From positions 930,001 through 994,000 of the forward strand of contig NZ_CP007770.1 in the NCBI RefSeq assembly GCF_000816185.1: a stretch of 64,000 bases of DNA, read 5' to 3'. Position numbers and translations under genes: made by a program. This document shows, piece after piece, positions 60,126 through 64,000 of the stretch (position 1 is its first letter; each line of letters opens with the position of its first letter). The notes under the pieces were generated by a model. The model did no database searches. It had not been told where the DNA came from and saw nothing but the letters and a program-made list of their open reading frames with translations. The DNA comes from Campylobacter insulaenigrae NCTC 12927 (GTDB lineage: Bacteria; Campylobacterota; Campylobacteria; Campylobacterales; Campylobacteraceae).

Positions 60126-62043
60126 AATTCTTACTTCTTTATGTATAGTTTGTATTATAGGTATACTAATTTTTGCTGTATACTTATTTTCAGATTCAAA
60201 CTTAAATCAATACACCTTTAAAGACTACAAACCACCACTCACTACTCAAATTTTTGATAAAAATGGCAAGTTAATAGCTAATGTTTTTGATGAGCATCGT
60301 TTTTATGCTCCTTATGAAGAACTTCCCCCAAGATTAATAGAAGCCTTGGTTGCTATAGAAGATACAAGCTTCTTTGAGCATAATGGAGTTAATGTAGATG
60401 CCATTATTAGAGCTGCTATTAAAATTATTGGTAGCGGTGGTAAAACTGTAGAAGGAGCATCTACTTTAACCCAACAATTTATAAAAAACACAGAATTAAC
60501 ATCAGAAAGAACACTTAGTAGAAAACTAAAAGAAGCAATACTTGCATACAAAATAGAACACACACTTAGCAAAGAACAAATATTAGAAAGATATTTAAAT
60601 TTTATTTTTCTAGGACATGGATATTATGGAGTTAAAACTGCTGCTTTAGGATATTTTAGAAAAAATTTAGATGAACTAAGTCTAAAAGAAATAGCTATTT
60701 TAGTTGGTATGCCAAAAGCACCAAGTGCTTATGATCCTACAAAACATTTAGATTTATCTCTAGCTAGAGCCAATAGTGTAATACAAAGAATGTATAATCT
60801 TGGATGGATTTCCAGCGAAGAATATGCCAATGCATTAAATGAAATTCCAAAAGTTTACGATGATACCCTAACACAAAATTCAGCACCTTATGTTACTCAA
60901 GAAGTATTAAAACAACTAAGCGGTATAAAAGATTTAAAAAGTGGAGGTTACAAAATTGAATTAACTATAGATCTTGATGTGCAAAACCTAGCAAGAGAAT
61001 CTTTAAAATTTGGCTATGATGAAATAGTAAGGCGTGATAAAGATGCAAATTTAAGTACATTAAATGGCGCTATGATAGTCGCAAATCATCAAACTGGTGA
61101 TATTTTAGCTTTAATTGGAGGAGTAAATTATACAAAAAGTAATTTTAATCGTGCTACGCAAAGCTTAAGACAACCTGGAAGTTCCTTTAAACCATTTTTA
61201 TATCAAATAGCTATTGATATGGGATATTCTCCTATGAGTAAGGTTGCAGATATTTCAAGAATTTTCGAAAGCAATAATAAAAATGAAAAAGACTGGAAGC
61301 CTAAAAATTATGGCGGTAATTTTCAAGGGCTAATCACTTTAAAAGACGCATTAACAGGTTCAAGAAATCTAGCTACTATTAATCTTGCCTTATCTTTGGG
61401 GCTTGATGTAATACATGATAAGCTAAGCAATATGGGATTTAATAATATTCCCGTTGATCTTTCTATAGTTTTAGGAAGTTTTGGAATTTCTATTTATGAT
61501 TATGCTGAACTCTACACTGTTTTTGGAAACTACGGTGTACAAAAGGAACTTATTTTAATAAAAAGAGTATTAGATAAAGATGGTAAAGTTGTAGTGGAAT
61601 TTAATTCTAACGAAAAAAGGATAAGTGATCCAGCGCAAGCTTTTTTAGTTAATGATATGATGCAAAATGTTGTCAAAGAAGGAACTGGAAAAAATGCAAA
61701 AGTTAAAGATATAGAAATAGCTGGAAAAACAGGTACTTCAAATAAAAGTATTGATGCTTGGTTTTGCGGCATAACTCCAGAAATAGAAGCAATTATTTGG
61801 TATGGTAATGATGATAACAAGCCTATGAGACAAATAGAAGGTGGCGCAAGAACTGCGGCTCCAGTTTTTAAAGATTTTTTAACTAAATATCTAGAACTTT
61901 ATCCTGATAGCGCTAGAAAATTTAAAATTCCAAATGGAGTTTTTCAAGGATTTTTTGAAAAAAGTAAGGAATACTATACCCAAACTTCTCCTTTTCCTAA
62001 ACGAAATTCCACTCTTTTAGAAAACAATGAAATAATTTTCTAA
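60109..62043 (+). CDS. pbpA: Penicillin-binding protein 1A (class A)
   Basis: This bifunctional enzyme polymerises and cross-links peptidoglycan. The 644-residue protein has a membrane anchor (about 8-27), the glycosyltransferase domain with catalytic E84 in AIEDTSFFEHNG, and a transpeptidase domain with S358-S-F-K361, S-R-N in TGSRNLATI and AGKTGTSNKS. Two adjacent ATGs (60109 and 60112) are possible starts. It overlaps maf. Confidence 0.95.
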   Translation: MMKIIKILTSLCIVCIIGILIFAVYLFSDSNLNQYTFKDYKPPLTTQIFDKNGKLIANVFDEHRFYAPYEELPPRLIEALVAIEDTSFFEHNGVNVDAIIRAAIKIIGSGGKTVEGASTLTQQFIKNTELTSERTLSRKLKEAILAYKIEHTLSKEQILERYLNFIFLGHGYYGVKTAALGYFRKNLDELSLKEIAILVGMPKAPSAYDPTKHLDLSLARANSVIQRMYNLGWISSEEYANALNEIPKVYDDTLTQNSAPYVTQEVLKQLSGIKDLKSGGYKIELTIDLDVQNLARESLKFGYDEIVRRDKDANLSTLNGAMIVANHQTGDILALIGGVNYTKSNFNRATQSLRQPGSSFKPFLYQIAIDMGYSPMSKVADISRIFESNNKNEKDWKPKNYGGNFQGLITLKDALTGSRNLATINLALSLGLDVIHDKLSNMGFNNIPVDLSIVLGSFGISIYDYAELYTVFGNYGVQKELILIKRVLDKDGKVVVEFNSNEKRISDPAQAFLVNDMMQNVVKEGTGKNAKVKDIEIAGKTGTSNKSIDAWFCGITPEIEAIIWYGNDDNKPMRQIEGGARTAAPVFKDFLTKYLELYPDSARKFKIPNGVFQGFFEKSKEYYTQTSPFPKRNSTLLENNEIIF

Positions 62044-62081
62044 AATATTTTTTATAAACTAATAAAATTTCTTTTTTATTT

Positions 62082-62120
62082 TCCTTTATATGATTTAATT
62101 TTTAAAAATTATATAAAGGA
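62082..62120 (+). repeat. Inverted repeat covering the msrP ribosome binding site
   Basis: TCCTTTATAT (62082-62091) and ATATAAAGGA (62111-62120) are exact complements, with a further self-complementary 14-mer at 62097-62110 between them. The right arm contains the AAAGGA Shine-Dalgarno of msrP. If the left arm is transcribed, the hairpin would hide the ribosome site. Confidence 0.6.
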
Positions 62121-62125
62121 TTGTT

Positions 62126-63019
62126 ATGAAAATCACTCCAGAAAATTTATACAACAAAAGACGTCATTTTTTAAAACTCGGAGCAGGGGCTCTATTAGGA
62201 ACAAGTCTAATGCAATCTAAACTTATGGCTTTAAATTTCACCCCTAGTCAAAATTTAGAAAAATTAAAAATTAGCGATGAAAAAAATGTTACAAATTATG
62301 TAAATTTTTATGAATTTTCTACCAATAAAAAAAAGGCTGTTGAACTAGCTAAAAATTTTAATACCAACAATTGGAAAATAGAAATAAACGGAGAGGTTGA
62401 AAAACCTTTAATTTTAACCATGGAAGATTTATTATCTTTTCCTCTAGAAGAAAGAATTTATAGATTTCGTTGCGTAGAGACTTGGTCTATGGTGGTACCT
62501 TGGATTGGATTTGAATTAAGAGCTTTAATCGAAAAATGCAAAGTTACAAGCAATGCTAAATTTATAAAATTTACTACTCTTTTTGATAAAAATCAATTTG
62601 CCGATCAAGCTTCATTTTTCCCAACTCTTGAATATCCTTATGTGGAAGCTTTAAGATTAGATGAAGCAATGCATCCTTTGACTTTAATGGCTGTGGGTAT
62701 GTATAAAAAACCTCTATTAGGACAAAACGGGGCTCCGATTCGTTTGGTGGTACCTTGGAAATATGGGTTTAAAAGTATTAAATCCATAGTGAAAATAGAA
62801 TTTACAAAAGAGCAGCCTCAAACAACTTGGGAATTAGCAAACCCTAAAGAATATGGTTTTTATGCTAATGTCAACCCTGATGTTTCTCATCCAAGATGGT
62901 CTCAGGCTAACGAACGACCTTTAGGAGAATTTTTTACTCAACCAACCTTGATGTTTAATGGTTATACTAAAGAAGTGGCTCATTTATACGCAAATATGGA
63001 TTTAAAGGTTAATTTTTAA
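62126..63019 (+). CDS. msrP: Periplasmic methionine sulfoxide reductase catalytic subunit MsrP
   Basis: MsrP is a molybdopterin enzyme that repairs oxidised methionines in periplasmic proteins. The 297 residues start with a Tat signal ([15 protein letters not shown]) and contain [14 protein letters not shown] with C116 as the molybdenum ligand, then [24 protein letters not shown]. The gene is directly followed by msrQ with a 1-nt overlap. It replaces the sulfite-oxidase-like annotations often given to this family. Confidence 0.94.
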   Translation: MKITPENLYNKRRHFLKLGAGALLGTSLMQSKLMALNFTPSQNLEKLKISDEKNVTNYVNFYEFSTNKKKAVELAKNFNTNNWKIEINGEVEKPLILTMEDLLSFPLEERIYRFRCVETWSMVVPWIGFELRALIEKCKVTSNAKFIKFTTLFDKNQFADQASFFPTLEYPYVEALRLDEAMHPLTLMAVGMYKKPLLGQNGAPIRLVVPWKYGFKSIKSIVKIEFTKEQPQTTWELANPKEYGFYANVNPDVSHPRWSQANERPLGEFFTQPTLMFNGYTKEVAHLYANMDLKVNF

Positions 63020-63564
63020 TGAAATCAAAGCAAATGAATTTAATTATTTTTGCATTATTTTGCTTTAGTATTATTTTTAGCACATATCAACTTTTGGGCG
63101 AATTTGATATAGTCAAAGCGGTATATTTTTACAGTGGTTTATGCAGCTTAATCTTTTTTGCTTCAAGTTTATTCTTTTCTTTATACAAATTTAAAATTAC
63201 CAAAGATTACCCTAAATTTTTAGGGTTTTACGCGTTTTTTTGGGCTTTAATACATTTTCTAAATTATTTTATTTTTACAAAAAATTTCAATATTTTCGTT
63301 TTTTTAAAAGATACTTTTAGTAAAAATTTAGAATTTAGTGGGTTTTTATCTTTTTTAATACTCACTTTAATGTTTATTAGTTCTTTTAAATTTTTTAGAA
63401 AACTTAGTAAAATTAGAAAATTTGGATATATTTGTTTTACAATCACCGCTTGGCATTATTTTATATCTGCAAAAATTCCTCAATTACCGCATTTTTTATT
63501 TTTAACTATAGCCATTATTTTTTTATCAATCAAATTTTTTAAAGTAATTAAAAAGAAAAAATAA
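63019..63564 (+). CDS. msrQ: Heme-binding membrane subunit MsrQ
   Basis: MsrQ is the membrane cytochrome b that passes electrons from quinol to MsrP. The 181 residues have about six membrane helices. Conserved histidines lie in WALIHFLNYFIF and AWHYFISAKI, the probable heme ligands. It is coupled to msrP. Confidence 0.88.
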   Translation: MKSKQMNLIIFALFCFSIIFSTYQLLGEFDIVKAVYFYSGLCSLIFFASSLFFSLYKFKITKDYPKFLGFYAFFWALIHFLNYFIFTKNFNIFVFLKDTFSKNLEFSGFLSFLILTLMFISSFKFFRKLSKIRKFGYICFTITAWHYFISAKIPQLPHFLFLTIAIIFLSIKFFKVIKKKK

Positions 63565-63592
63565 TCAACATTAAGATTTTTGTAATGATATA

Positions 63593-63632
63593 TTCCTTAA
63601 AATAAGACTTTTTATATCTTAATTTTAAGGAA
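63593..63632 (+). repeat. Inverted repeat covering the ribosome binding site of the SpdH-like gene
   Basis: TTCCTTAAAATAAGA (63593-63607) pairs with TCTTAATTTTAAGGAA (63617-63632), leaving a single bulged base and a 9-nt loop. The right arm contains the AAGGAA ribosome site. There is no T run after it on the plus strand, so a simple terminator for msrPQ is less likely. Confidence 0.6.
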
Positions 63633-63641
63633 AAATAACTT

Positions 63642-64000
63642 ATGGAAAGAAGAGATTTTTTAAACGGAATGGCACTTGGCATTGTTGCTGGTATGACTCC
63701 ACTGCAAGTTCTTTACGGAAAAGAAGCTAAAATTGATGATTTTACTAAAGAATACTATCCACCTAAATGGCTTGGCTTAAGAGGTAGCAATAATGCAAGT
63801 TATGAATTTGCACATATATTAAGAGATGGACAAAAATTTGATTTTAGTGCTTTAAAACTTAAACAAGAATACGATCTAGTGGTAGTAGGTGCTGGCATAA
63901 GTGGTTTGGCAGCTGCCTGTTTTTATCAAGATAAATTTGGAAAAGATAAAAAAATTTTAATTCTTGATAATCATGATGATTTTGGAGGGCACGCAAGAAG
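63642..64000 (+). CDS. Tat-exported FAD-dependent oxidoreductase, spermidine-dehydrogenase-like (5' end only)
   Basis: Only the first 119 residues are in the window. They show a twin-arginine signal (ERRDFLNGMALG), the segment YYPPKWLGLRGSNNASYEFAH typical of the SpdH-like flavoprotein group, and a dinucleotide-binding motif G83-A-G-I-S-G88 followed by ILILDNHDDFGGHARR, the FAD-binding region. It probably oxidises an amine or a similar small substrate in the periplasm; the specific substrate cannot be told. The gene lies 78 nt after msrQ. Confidence 0.75.
   Translation, partial: MERRDFLNGMALGIVAGMTPLQVLYGKEAKIDDFTKEYYPPKWLGLRGSNNASYEFAHILRDGQKFDFSALKLKQEYDLVVVGAGISGLAAACFYQDKFGKDKKILILDNHDDFGGHAR

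Overview
The window is AT-rich, tightly packed bacterial DNA from a Campylobacter, probably a thermotolerant, C. lari-like or C. jejuni-like species. The evidence is the gene content and local order (napA; flgG pair; rpoD; ppk-nrfH-nrfA; thiC-dnaQ-rpe-rpmB; groESL; the yajC-secDF-leuS-lptE-folC-bactofilin-mfd block; the sstT to aat block; flgBC-fliE-ftsI; alaS-maf-pbpA). As I recall them, these blocks match C. jejuni ones, joined in a different order. Species was not tested by alignment. I see no rRNA, tRNA, CRISPR array, insertion sequence or prophage. No gene-free stretch exceeds about 205 bases; the longest are 8275-8477 (nrf promoter region) and 12162-12355 (TPP riboswitch).

Layout. 1-2353: 5' part of napA (minus). 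2526-4149: flagellar rod genes flgG and flgG2 behind a sigma-54 promoter. 4281-8274: convergent rpoD and ppk. 8478-10826: nrfHA nitrite reductase. 10866-13767: thiC with its TPP riboswitch, then dnaQ and rpe. 13920-16700: rpmB, an atypical ion channel, a small coiled-coil protein and a cytoplasmic CZB chemoreceptor. 16711-19320: a Nudix hydrolase, then groEL and groES behind a near-perfect promoter and a CIRCE operator. 19485-22019: a large AsmA-like envelope protein.

22044-36100 is one dense minus-strand series of overlapping genes: yajC, secD, secF, a small membrane protein, leuS, lptE, a degenerate-GGDEF protein, folC, an M23 peptidase, bactofilin, mfd, a MagIII-like glycosylase and hpf. 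It links protein export, LPS assembly, cell shape and DNA repair. 36070-38583: lnt and metK, convergent. 38720-50950 is a plus-strand series: sstT, pyrB, pepF, an SspB-like protein, a UvrD-type helicase, truB, csrA, ispE, smpB, a thioredoxin-like lipoprotein, clpS, clpA and aat. Its end holds a complete bacterial N-degron module (Aat, ClpS, ClpA). 51043-54072: flgB, flgC, fliE and ftsI behind a second sigma-54 promoter. 54096-56934: hemH and a sugar-type oxidoreductase/aminotransferase pair. 57037-62043: alaS, maf and pbpA. 62126-64000: msrP, msrQ and the start of a Tat-exported SpdH-like flavoprotein.

This is essentially core genome. No mobile or defence system is visible. The most unusual items are a likely SspB-type adaptor beside clpS/clpA/smpB, a potassium-channel-like protein with altered filter and altered RCK glycine motif, a degenerate GGDEF protein in the cell-shape operon, a 73-nt M23/bactofilin gene overlap, a divergent yajC/lnt overlap, a 20-bp palindrome beside groES, and inverted repeats that can mask the ribosome binding sites of two successive Tat-exported redox genes.
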